NCBI GenBank assembly: GCA_015228815.1
Contig: JADGCV010000034.1
Location: 1-42,522, forward strand
DNA length: 42,522 nucleotides
From: Magnetococcales bacterium
Lineage (GTDB): Bacteria > Pseudomonadota > Magnetococcia > Magnetococcales > UBA8363
Direction of reading: 5' to 3'
Shown here: piece by piece, positions 1 through 8,075 of the stretch
Numbering within the stretch: the stretch's first letter is position 1
How the letters are laid out: each line of letters opens with the position of its first letter
Position numbers and translations under genes: made by a program
The notes under the pieces: generated by a model
What the model was told of the DNA's origin: nothing
Seen by the model: only the letters and a program-made list of their open reading frames with translations
The model's database searches: none

Positions 1-89
1 CCGATCCAGCGATTCTGGAAGCGTGGAGCCTCAGAATCTTTGAGGCCCGGTCATTGGGGGATGTGTTCGAAGATCCAGAATATGACTGA
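1..89 (+). CDS. Rpn-family nuclease (PD-(D/E)XK transposase-like), C-terminal end only
   Basis: The gene enters from the left edge. The readable frame begins at base 3 and ends in TGA at 87-89, giving 28 residues that finish ILEAWSLRIFEARSLGDVFE plus a short tail. This pattern (a helix with a tryptophan, then R-I/V-x-x-A/E-x-S/T-L-x-D-V-F) is typical of the extreme C-terminus of Rpn/YhgA-like recombination-promoting nucleases. It closely resembles the end of the gene at the right edge of the window (RILEEQSIEDVFQ). The catalytic domain lies outside the window, so intactness cannot be judged. The stop overlaps the start of the next, broken Rpn-like frame in the string ATGACTGA. Confidence 0.55.
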   Translation, partial: DPAILEAWSLRIFEARSLGDVFEDPEYD

Positions 90-275
90 TCACGATTCCA
101 TCTACCATCGTCTTTTTTCCCACCCAGAGATGGTAATGGACCTGCTGGAACATTTTTGGACGCCTCCCTTCTCGCCGAACGTGATCTCTCCCGTCTGACA
201 CGACTGAATACCAAATTCACCGCCACCACGGGACAACGCAAACGGGGAAACATGACGTGGGAATTGCTGATGTAA
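82..275 (+). pseudogene. Decayed 5' fragment of a second Rpn-family nuclease gene
   Basis: An ATG at 82 opens a frame reading MTDHDSIYHRLFSHPEMVMD, the usual N-terminus of Rpn/PD-(D/E)XK transposase-like nucleases (H-D-x-x-Y-x-x-L-F-S-H-P-E-M-V). That frame runs into TGA at 196-198. The expected continuation, an LDASLLAERDLSRL-type stretch followed by a GNMTWELL-type stretch, appears in another frame from about 155 to the TAA at 273-275. One frameshift near 155 and loss of everything after about 65 residues make this a pseudogene. The start overlaps the stop of the upstream copy by 8 bases, so the two were probably tandem copies. Confidence 0.6.
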
Positions 276-576
276 AATCCAGGGGGAGGAATTGTAGCTT
301 ACCCAACTGTCGCATTTCTGGGCTCCACGATATCAAGTCTGTTTTTTCCATACCCAGAACTCCATCCTATTGTATCATGTTTCTTGTCGTACTCGTCGCC
401 CCGTCATGAGGAACACCCCCGTGCGATCCCTGGATCGTCCAATGTTCAATAATCATGAATGAACATTCGGAAACGGTCGCAATGCAAAGACTGCCTCCGA
501 ATCGACCCATGGAATCTTTAGGATGCGACAATAAAAGATATTCATTGAGAAATTGAGACATGACAAGGAATACGGC
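276..576. other. Intergenic stretch with no recognisable gene
   Basis: About 300 bases between the decayed nuclease fragment and the FIST gene. A minus-strand open frame of 75 codons (367-594) has no family resemblance or convincing ribosome site and is taken as chance. The promoter of the downstream sensory cluster probably lies here, but I could not single out a credible -35/-10 pair. Confidence 0.4.
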
Positions 577-1728
577 ATGAACATCACACAACATTCATTT
601 CAATTACACGCCGTCGAACACCGCGACCGGACCACGTTTCGAACACAAAAAGCCAGGCTGGTTCTTGTTTTCGGGGCAGTGGCATTTTTCACCGCCAGGG
701 ACTTCATGGCAAGAATCCGGGAGATGTTTCCCGAAGCCGTCTTCGCCGGCTGCTCGACGGCGGGAGAAATCACCCCAACCGGAGTCCAGGAAGAAACCTG
801 TGTCATAACCGCCATTGATTTTGCCCATACGGAGGTCCGGGTCGTGGCTGCGGACCTTGAACGGATGGAAGATTCCCATCGGGCGGGCCTCTGCCTGGGA
901 ACGGATCTCGCCGGGGCGGACCTTTCGGGAGTCCTGATCTTTGGAACAGGGGTACGCATCAACGGCAGCGCCCTGATCGAGGGATTGACCCGTTCCATCG
1001 GCAACGACATCCCGGTATCCGGGGGCCTGGCGGGAGATGGCGGCGGGTTTGAAAGGACCTGGGTCCTGGCCGACAAAGAAGTTTCCGACCGCAAGGTCGT
1101 CGCCGTCGGACTGTACGGACGGAGAATCGGCCTGGGACATGGCTCCTTTGGCGGTTGGAAACCGTTCGGTCCATGCCGCGAGATCACCCGGGCCTCGGGA
1201 AACATTCTCCACGAAATCGATGGCGCCTCCGCCTTGTCCCTTTATCGCCGCTACCTGGGAGCGCATGCCCGGGATCTTCCCGAATCAGGGCTTCTTTTTC
1301 CTCTGGAAATTCTCAACGAAAATCAACATTCGGTAGGGCTCGTGCGCACCATTCTGGGAATCGATGAATCCTCCGGAAGCCTGATTCTGGCGGGAGCGGT
1401 TGCGGAAAACGGCTATCTGCGCCTGATGAGCGCAAGCAATGACGACCTGATCGCGGGGGCCCGGGAAGCGGCGCGCAGCAGTATGCGCAGTCTCGATCCG
1501 AAAACGATGCCCGGTCCGGGTCTGGCCCTTCTGGTCAGTTGTGTCGGGCGAAAACTGGTGATGGGTGATCGGATCGACGATGAAATTTCCGCGGTCATCG
1601 ACCAGATCGGTCCCCGCTTTGCCTGCACCGGCTTTTATTCCTACGGAGAAATCTGCCCCAAGGAAGGGATGGTGACCTGTCAACTGCACAATCAAACCAT
1701 GACCGTCACCCTTCTGATCGAAGATTGA
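577..1728 (+). CDS. FIST-domain sensor protein (FIST_N + FIST_C)
   Basis: FIST proteins (F-box and intracellular signal transduction) are soluble sensory modules thought to bind small ligands such as amino acids and to work with two-component or c-di-GMP proteins. The 383-residue product shows the FIST_N signature near its start (LVLVFGAVAFF, then FPEAVFAGCSTAGEI) and a FIST_C region ending FACTGFYSYGEICP. No signal peptide or membrane span is visible, so it should be cytoplasmic. The ATG at 577 is preferred over the in-frame TTG at 553 because AAGGA at 565-569 sits 7-8 bases upstream. The gene ends 5 bases before the ATG of a hybrid histidine kinase, so the FIST protein is probably an input partner of that kinase. 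The ligand cannot be told from sequence. Confidence 0.85.
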   Translation: MNITQHSFQLHAVEHRDRTTFRTQKARLVLVFGAVAFFTARDFMARIREMFPEAVFAGCSTAGEITPTGVQEETCVITAIDFAHTEVRVVAADLERMEDSHRAGLCLGTDLAGADLSGVLIFGTGVRINGSALIEGLTRSIGNDIPVSGGLAGDGGGFERTWVLADKEVSDRKVVAVGLYGRRIGLGHGSFGGWKPFGPCREITRASGNILHEIDGASALSLYRRYLGAHARDLPESGLLFPLEILNENQHSVGLVRTILGIDESSGSLILAGAVAENGYLRLMSASNDDLIAGAREAARSSMRSLDPKTMPGPGLALLVSCVGRKLVMGDRIDDEISAVIDQIGPRFACTGFYSYGEICPKEGMVTCQLHNQTMTVTLLIED

Positions 1729-1733
1729 CCTCC

Positions 1734-4700
1734 ATGCATCCATTATTGAAAAATCAGTTGCGACGGGTCCTTGGAATCGAAAGACCGGAAGACATCGAAG
1801 GAATTTCATCGATTCTGGGCGATCTTGCACAACATGACGGTCTTCCCCCGCCCATCGTGGGCCTTCTCACGCGCTTTGGCTTGTTACTCGATCGTGTCGA
1901 TCAAAGCTATCGCCAGTTCGATCGAGACCTCGACCTTCGCGCCCGAAGCCTGGAATTGAGTTCTCAGGAGCTGGCCTCGGCCAATGAACGCCTGCGCGAA
2001 GAAGCAGCGCTGCAGAAGTCGGCCATTGCCGCCTTGCGGGAAACCGCCAACCAACTTCTGAACAACGAAGATCACCAGGACCTGGAAAAAGACGCCGACA
2101 ATCTGGATAAACTTTCCACCCTGGTGGCCCGCATCGTCGAGGAACGATCCATCGCCCAGCGGGACCTGGAACGGCAGAAATTCGCCCTCGACCAGCATGC
2201 CATCGTCAGCATTACCGATACCAAGGCGACCATTCTCTACGCCAATGACAAGTTTTGTGAAATCTCCGGCTACTCCCGTGAGGAACTGATCGGTCAAAAC
2301 CACCGCCTGGTCAAATCCGAGGTCCATCCCACCACACTTTTCCAGGACATGTGGCAAACGATCACCCAGGGAAAGGTCTGGCACGGAGAGGTCTGCAACC
2401 GCGCCAAGGACGGTCGTCACTATTGGGTCGCCGCCACCATCGTTCCCCTTCTCGACCCGCAAGGACGTCCGGAACAGTACATTGCCATCCGTACCGACAT
2501 CACCCTGCAAAAAACCATGGAGGCGCAACTGCTCGAACAACGGCGCTTTCTGCAAAGCATCACCGATGCCATGGGCGAAGGGGTCTACTGTCTCGACGAA
2601 GGGGGCCATTGCACCTTCATGAATCCCGAGGCGCAACGGTTGCTCGGCTGGACGCTCGACGAAATCCGCCATCGGCCCTTCCATGATGTCACCCATTACC
2701 TGGATTCCCAGGGCAATCCGTTGCCCCGCGAACGGTGCCCCATCATGCAGTCGGTCACCTCCGGCACAACCTATCGTTCCGAAAACGACTGGTTCATCCG
2801 TCGCGACCAGACCCGATTCCCCGTCGCCATCGTCTCGGTGCCATTGATGGAGAAAACACGGGTGACCGGATCGGTCAGCGTATTCCAGGACATTTCCCGA
2901 CGCATGGAAGTCATCAACCTTCTGCAAACCGCCAAGGAAGAAGCGGAACATGCCAGCCTTCTGAAAAGCAACTTTCTCGCGAACATGAGCCATGAAATTC
3001 GAACACCGATGAATGGCATCATCGGATTGAGTCATTTGCTCATGCAGACCGAATTGACTCCCGTACAACGAGATCTTCTTGCCAAGATCGATCATTCATC
3101 GCGCAGTCTCCTCGGCATCATCAACGATATTCTCGATTTTTCCAAGATCGAGGCGGGAAAGTTGACGATCGAACACATTCCGTTCGACCTGACGCAACTG
3201 TTGCAGGAAATCACACCCGTCATCCAGGCGAAAATCCGGGAAAAAGGACTGGAGCTGATCTTCGATCTGAGTTCGGGACTGCCCGCGGTATTGATCGGCG
3301 ACCCCCTGAGACTGCGTCAGATTCTCCTCAACCTGGTGGCAAACGCGGTCAAGTTCACCGAAAAGGGGACCATCCTGATCGCCATGAAGGAAGAGATCAA
3401 GGATCATGAAACCCTGCTGGTGGGATTCAAGGTTCAGGATACCGGGATCGGTATTCCCCCGGAAAAAGCGGCACAACTTTTTCAGCCTTTCGTCCAGGCG
3501 GACAGTTCCTCCACCCGGCGCTATGGAGGAACCGGACTGGGCTTGGCCATCTGCCGTCAACTGGTCGAATTGATGGGGGGAAGCATCTCCGTCGAAAGCA
3601 TTCCCGGGTTGGGCAGCACCTTCCACTTTCGGCTTCCCCTGAAAATCGGACAACAGGCCCCCCCCGTGCAGTGCGTCCCCGAGGAAATGAACAACACCCG
3701 AATTCTCGTTGTGGACGACAGCGAAGCGGTACGCTCGATCCTGGGCGACATGCTGCGACAATTCGGCCTGGTGGTCGCATTGGCCGACAGTGGTCCGTCG
3801 GCCCTGTCGCATCTATCGACCGAAGGGTCCATTCCCGCCATCGATGTGCTCCTGCTCGACTGGCACATGCCCGACATGGACGGAGTCGAACTGTTGCAAC
3901 GAATGGAGCGTCTCGGACTGCGCCGCCCATGCACGATCATGATGACCGCCCACGGACTCGAACCCATGCGCACAGCCCTGGGAAGTCATCGGGTCGCCGC
4001 CATCCTGGAAAAACCGATCACCCCTTCATTACTGTTCGAAACCCTGTTGCGTGTCCTCGAACTGCCGCAGAGGGATCGGTCCATCCGTCCGGCCCCCGTC
4101 CCGGAAACTTCTCCACGAAGATCATCGTTCGGCAACAAAAGGGTACTTCTGGTCGAGGACCACGCCATCAACCAGGAGGTCGCTCTGGGTCTGCTCGAAT
4201 TGATGGGCATCACCGCCACCGTGGCGGGCAGCGGCGAGGAAGCGGTTGGGCACCTGCGGCGCCATCGATACGATATCGTTTTGATGGACATCCAGATGCC
4301 CGGCATGGATGGCTATCAGACGACCGAAATGATCCGAAGGGACCTGGCCCTTGAACGGTTGCCGATCATCGCCATGACGGCGCACGCCATGGCGGGAGAC
4401 CGGGAACGTTGTCTCGCCGCCGGCATGAACGATCATGTGGCCAAACCCATCGATCCGGGCATTCTGCAACAGGTACTGACCCGTTGGCTCGACGATGATG
4501 CGACCCTCCACCCCCTCCCTTTTCCAATCATTGAACCCATCCCTTCGCTACCCGTCATCCCCAGCGACGACTCCATCGTTTTTCCCGACACCATTCCCGG
4601 CATCGAACGGGACCTGGCCCTGTCGAACGTCAGCGGCAATCGGGTTCTCCTGCACAGGATATTGCGCAATTTTGCCGACCAGCACGCACAAAGCGATGAA

Positions 4701-5255
4701 CGTCTTCGGGAGTTCTTTTCCCTGGGGCAGTGGCGTGATCTCAACCATGCGGCCCACGCCATCAAGGGAACGGCCGCCACCATCGGCGCGGCAACCCTGG
4801 CGCAAATCGCCGGGGAAATCGAATCGATCGCCAATCGGCCCGAGGCAATCGTGAACGACAAGAATGCCTTCGACGCCCTGCTGAATCGATTCTCGACGAT
4901 ATTGGAAACGGTCGTCGGCGGAATTCGCGCCGCCATGGAAGATCGTGGAGGAAGAAACGAATCGATGCCGCTCCCGGATCACCCCGCCCCTGTCGATCCC
5001 GAACAATGGCGCCTGGCCCGTTCGTTGGCGGCCCGACTGGCACACCTGTTGACCGGAAACGATCCCGCCGCGGAAGAAATGGCGGAACAATTGCAGCGTC
5101 TTCTGGCAGGCACTCCCATGGAAACGACATGCCGAACCGTTCTCCATCATGCCGCCGCCTTCGATTTCTCCGATGCCATCCAGGCACTTGAGGTCCTGAA
5201 TCACACACTCGACCATCACAGAAAGGAGGACCATGAACCGCCTCCCAGGAAATGA
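1734..5255 (+). CDS. Hybrid histidine kinase, PAS-PAS-HisKA-HATPase-REC-REC-HPt
   Basis: A 1173-residue cytoplasmic phosphorelay kinase of BarA-like layout without transmembrane segments. Order: helical N-terminus (about 1-150), PAS with PAC (about 155-265; NDKFCEISGYSREELIGQN), second PAS (about 270-390), HisKA with phospho-acceptor His420 in NMSHEIRTPMNG, HATPase_c with N, G1 (DTGIGIP) and G2 (GTGLGLAI) boxes, receiver 1 (Asp709 in LLLDWHMPDMDG), receiver 2 (Asp852 in VLMDIQMPGMDG) and an HPt domain (His1008 in AHAIKGTAATIG). A final stretch of about 70 residues resembles the tail of the kinase at 6152-8020. The ATG at 1734 is preferred over a TTG at 1725 that overlaps the FIST stop. The kinase follows the FIST gene directly and overlaps the downstream binding-protein gene by 23 bases, so the three are probably co-transcribed. 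The output regulator is not encoded within it; the HD-GYP regulator at 8076 is a candidate. Confidence 0.95.
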   Translation: MHPLLKNQLRRVLGIERPEDIEGISSILGDLAQHDGLPPPIVGLLTRFGLLLDRVDQSYRQFDRDLDLRARSLELSSQELASANERLREEAALQKSAIAALRETANQLLNNEDHQDLEKDADNLDKLSTLVARIVEERSIAQRDLERQKFALDQHAIVSITDTKATILYANDKFCEISGYSREELIGQNHRLVKSEVHPTTLFQDMWQTITQGKVWHGEVCNRAKDGRHYWVAATIVPLLDPQGRPEQYIAIRTDITLQKTMEAQLLEQRRFLQSITDAMGEGVYCLDEGGHCTFMNPEAQRLLGWTLDEIRHRPFHDVTHYLDSQGNPLPRERCPIMQSVTSGTTYRSENDWFIRRDQTRFPVAIVSVPLMEKTRVTGSVSVFQDISRRMEVINLLQTAKEEAEHASLLKSNFLANMSHEIRTPMNGIIGLSHLLMQTELTPVQRDLLAKIDHSSRSLLGIINDILDFSKIEAGKLTIEHIPFDLTQLLQEITPVIQAKIREKGLELIFDLSSGLPAVLIGDPLRLRQILLNLVANAVKFTEKGTILIAMKEEIKDHETLLVGFKVQDTGIGIPPEKAAQLFQPFVQADSSSTRRYGGTGLGLAICRQLVELMGGSISVESIPGLGSTFHFRLPLKIGQQAPPVQCVPEEMNNTRILVVDDSEAVRSILGDMLRQFGLVVALADSGPSALSHLSTEGSIPAIDVLLLDWHMPDMDGVELLQRMERLGLRRPCTIMMTAHGLEPMRTALGSHRVAAILEKPITPSLLFETLLRVLELPQRDRSIRPAPVPETSPRRSSFGNKRVLLVEDHAINQEVALGLLELMGITATVAGSGEEAVGHLRRHRYDIVLMDIQMPGMDGYQTTEMIRRDLALERLPIIAMTAHAMAGDRERCLAAGMNDHVAKPIDPGILQQVLTRWLDDDATLHPLPFPIIEPIPSLPVIPSDDSIVFPDTIPGIERDLALSNVSGNRVLLHRILRNFADQHAQSDERLREFFSLGQWRDLNHAAHAIKGTAATIGAATLAQIAGEIESIANRPEAIVNDKNAFDALLNRFSTILETVVGGIRAAMEDRGGRNESMPLPDHPAPVDPEQWRLARSLAARLAHLLTGNDPAAEEMAEQLQRLLAGTPMETTCRTVLHHAAAFDFSDAIQALEVLNHTLDHHRKEDHEPPPRK

Positions 5256-6060
5256 AGCGAAATCCTTCATCCGGCGTTTACTCTTCCAGGAACCGATGCG
5301 TTTTCTTCTTCCGATGATCTTCCTGTGCGCTCCTCCAGTGGCATTGGCGGAGGTCATCACCCTGCGGGCCGACTCCTGGTGTCCCTATAATTGCGACCCG
5401 GAATCGGACCGGCCAGGCATCCTCATCGAAATCGCCAAGGAGATTCTTGGTCCCGCCGGTCATTCCATCGATTACCGGCTCATGCCGTGGAGCCGAACCC
5501 TGAACGAGGTTCTCAAGGGGAACATTTCCGGAGCGGTCGGCGTCATCCCTTCGGAAGCCCCCGAACTGATCTATGGCGCCAATCCGCTTGCCTACGACAA
5601 ACCCGGCTTTGCCTTCAACAAGGGAATGGAATTTTCCTATCGCGGTCCATCCTCGCTTGATCCCTTCAGAATCGCGGTCATCCGGGATTATCATTACGAC
5701 GACGGCGAAATCGATGCCTATTTGCAGGCCCATCAAACCGATTCCACCCGCATCCAGCCCAACGCCGGCGATAATGCCGGGATGGCCAATCTGAAAAAAT
5801 TATTGTCCCACCGCGTAGACCTTGTCCTCGACAGTCATGATGTCCTCGCGCATCTGGTGCATCGGCATCACCTTGGACAAAAGGTCGAACTTTACGCGAT
5901 CGATCGGTGGACAGGAATCCATATTGGTTTTTCTCCCGTCAAACCCGAATCCCGGAACCTGGCCAACCTTCTGTCCTCCGGTATTCCATCCCTGCGTCGG
6001 CAGGGAAGACTGGCTGAAATCTTCGCCCGCTATGGCCTTTCGGATCGTCAGGAGCCATGA
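5233..6060 (+). CDS. Periplasmic solute-binding protein, family 3 (amino-acid type), without transporter genes
   Basis: A 275-residue SBP_bac_3-type protein that would bind a small organic solute in the periplasm. The hydrophobic stretch MRFLLPMIFLCAPPVALA followed by E is a signal peptide core. The mature N-terminus carries ADSWCPYNCDPESDRPGILI, with a Cys pair likely to form a disulfide, then the usual EIAKEIL and YRLMPWSRTLNEVLKG segments. The ATG at 5233 has AAAGGAGG at 5222-5229 but leaves a long n-region; an internal ATG at 5296 would give a more ordinary signal peptide. There are no permease or ATPase genes nearby, and the gene lies between two histidine kinases, so a role as sensory co-receptor rather than in transport is inferred. 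The ligand is unknown. Confidence 0.85.
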   Translation: MNRLPGNEAKSFIRRLLFQEPMRFLLPMIFLCAPPVALAEVITLRADSWCPYNCDPESDRPGILIEIAKEILGPAGHSIDYRLMPWSRTLNEVLKGNISGAVGVIPSEAPELIYGANPLAYDKPGFAFNKGMEFSYRGPSSLDPFRIAVIRDYHYDDGEIDAYLQAHQTDSTRIQPNAGDNAGMANLKKLLSHRVDLVLDSHDVLAHLVHRHHLGQKVELYAIDRWTGIHIGFSPVKPESRNLANLLSSGIPSLRRQGRLAEIFARYGLSDRQEP

Positions 6061-6089
6061 CGAATGATTTTCCAGGAGGCTCCCTGACG

Positions 6090-6155
6090 ATGAGACAACA
6101 CGCCATGTTCCGATGGGGCCCGATTCTTCCATTCTTCAATGCGGGTCACCGATGA
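6090..6155 (+). CDS. Possible 21-residue leader peptide coupled to the downstream kinase
   Basis: A short frame starts at ATG 6090, ten bases after a perfect AGGAGG (6074-6079), and codes 21 residues (MRQHAMFRWGPILPFFNAGH then R). Its stop TGA (6153-6155) overlaps the ATG at 6152 of the kinase gene as ATGA. The kinase start itself has no good ribosome site, so translation of the leader could deliver ribosomes to it. No peptide family is recognised and the peptide may have no function of its own. Alternatively the kinase starts at an in-frame ATG at 6113, inside this leader. Confidence 0.4.
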   Translation: MRQHAMFRWGPILPFFNAGHR

Positions 6156-8020
6156 ACCATCCGATCATTCCAGGAATGCGCCGCTCCCTGATCGTCACGT
6201 TCACTTTGTTGATGCTGGCGTGTGCCCTCGTTCTCATCCCGTTGTTGACCGGCTTTCAGATATGGAAGGTTTATCTTCGTGAACTCAACCATCAACAGGA
6301 AACCCTCCTGGCCATGGGTGATGCCTTCCGTCATCCCCTGGAGGTTGCGGTCTGGAATGAAGATTCGGTCAGCATCGAGGCCCAACTGGGCAGCATCGTC
6401 CGTTTCCCAGGAATCGCCCGCGCCCGTTTGACGACCGATATTGGAGGCGCCACCGAAGGGACGATTTTTTCCGCCGGGATGCCGTCCACCGGGGGAAAAC
6501 GACTCTTCATCCGCCTGCATGAGCCTCATGAGGTTGCCAATCGACGCATTCTGGGCGAACTCGAACTGGAGGCGAACCGATCGGTCCTCAACGAAAAACT
6601 GACGAATGAAGCCTATGAAATCGTCATCCTGGCATCGTTTCAGGTCTTGTGTTTAAGTCTGCTTCTGACCATTGCCGTGCGCCATCTGGTTTCAAAACGG
6701 ATCGCCCTTTTGGCGCGTCAGGTCGAGCGACTCGGTGACAATCTGGAGTACCAGCCCCTGTCGGAGGCCGAAAGTCCCGATGAACTGGGACTCCTGGCCC
6801 AGGGGATCAACCGGATGCAACTGCATCTGCAACACAATTTCACCGAAATGAAACTGTTGAACGATCAGATCCAGCAGCATCGGGATCGACTGGAGGTTCT
6901 GGTTCAGGAACGAACCACCGCCTTGACAGTGGCCAATCAGGAATTGGCCGCGGCCCGGTTGAGCGCCGAAATGGCCAATCGCATCAAAAGCGATTTCCTG
7001 GCCAACATCAGCCATGAAATCCGTACCCCGATGAATGCCATGGTCGGATTCGCCCATCTGATGCTGCAATCGGAACTGACACCGCGACAACACGAAAACA
7101 TGCAAAAAATTGACGATGCCATCGGCAATCTGATGAAAATTCTTGGGGATCTGCTTGATTTCTCGAAGATCGACGCGGGAGAACTCGCCGTCCATCCCGT
7201 TCCCTTCAACCTGATGGAAATTCTCGGGACATTGCATCGTCATGCCCTGGCCAAGGGGCTCAAGAAAGGACTGAATGTCAATCTCGATGCAGCGACAGAT
7301 TTGCCCCGAACCCTGATCGGTGATCCCGTGCGACTGGGACAGATCATGCGCCATCTGGTCGAAAATGCCATCAAGTTTACCAGCCAGGGTGCCATCCAGC
7401 TGGTCGTCCGGGGCGACATCACCCCGGATCATGTTTTTCACCTTGATTTTTCGGTACGGGATACCGGAATCGGGATTGGTGAAGAACAAATGGCGCACCT
7501 GTTCCAGCCCTTTTCCCAGGTCGATGGTTCGTCCACGCGCCGGTTTGGTGGAACGGGACTGGGACTGGCCATCTGCCGGCATTTGCTGGAGCTGGTCGGC
7601 GGAGACATTCGTGTCGAAAGTGTACCCGGAGTTGGCAGCACCTTTTTCGTGCGGATTCCCTATCCTGTCTGTACCATGGAACATCCCATGCTCGTTCCGG
7701 AATCGCCCAACGCACCTCCGGACGAGGAACGCTTTGCCAGCGGCAAGATCCCTTGCCCGGCAGCCGGAAAAGTCCTTCCTCCGGAGGCGGCAACCGTCGC
7801 CCAGGCAGAAATTCTCATGGACCGTTTGGAATTTCTGATGCAATCGGCCGATCCCGAAGCGGGAGACTGGGCGCGGAAACTGGCGGATCTTCTTTCCACG
7901 ACCACGGTATCCAGTAAGGCGAATGTGGTGTTTCAACTGGCCAACGATTTTGACTTCGACGAAGCCATCAACGCACTCGGATCTCTGCGTCGGCTGTTGA
8001 CGGAGTCGTCCAGGGTTTGA
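6152..8020 (+). CDS. Membrane-bound sensor histidine kinase (periplasmic sensor, HAMP, HisKA, HATPase)
   Basis: A 622-residue inner-membrane kinase. A first span (about residues 11-33, LIVTFTLLMLACALVLIPLL) and a second (about 156-178, VILASFQVLCLSLLLTIAV) bracket a periplasmic domain of about 120 residues. A HAMP linker, a coiled coil and HisKA follow (His288 in NISHEIRTPMNA), then HATPase_c with DTGIGIG and GTGLGLAI. There is no receiver or HPt domain; a tail of about 110 residues resembles the end of the hybrid kinase upstream. The start at 6152 is chosen because it overlaps (ATGA) the stop of a small ORF with a strong ribosome site; ATG 6113 is the alternative. The periplasmic domain may read the binding protein encoded just upstream, and the HD-GYP regulator 55 bases downstream is the likely phospho-acceptor. 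Both links are inferred from position. Confidence 0.92.
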   Translation: MNHPIIPGMRRSLIVTFTLLMLACALVLIPLLTGFQIWKVYLRELNHQQETLLAMGDAFRHPLEVAVWNEDSVSIEAQLGSIVRFPGIARARLTTDIGGATEGTIFSAGMPSTGGKRLFIRLHEPHEVANRRILGELELEANRSVLNEKLTNEAYEIVILASFQVLCLSLLLTIAVRHLVSKRIALLARQVERLGDNLEYQPLSEAESPDELGLLAQGINRMQLHLQHNFTEMKLLNDQIQQHRDRLEVLVQERTTALTVANQELAAARLSAEMANRIKSDFLANISHEIRTPMNAMVGFAHLMLQSELTPRQHENMQKIDDAIGNLMKILGDLLDFSKIDAGELAVHPVPFNLMEILGTLHRHALAKGLKKGLNVNLDAATDLPRTLIGDPVRLGQIMRHLVENAIKFTSQGAIQLVVRGDITPDHVFHLDFSVRDTGIGIGEEQMAHLFQPFSQVDGSSTRRFGGTGLGLAICRHLLELVGGDIRVESVPGVGSTFFVRIPYPVCTMEHPMLVPESPNAPPDEERFASGKIPCPAAGKVLPPEAATVAQAEILMDRLEFLMQSADPEAGDWARKLADLLSTTTVSSKANVVFQLANDFDFDEAINALGSLRRLLTESSRV

Positions 8021-8075
8021 TTCCGGGTAAAGGATGCGCCCCGGATACATATACGGTCTTTAGGAGAATCCCGCG

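Noticed and set aside
367-594. 75-codon minus-strand ORF upstream of the FIST gene
   Set aside because: No domain, no ribosome site, and it overlaps the start of the FIST gene.
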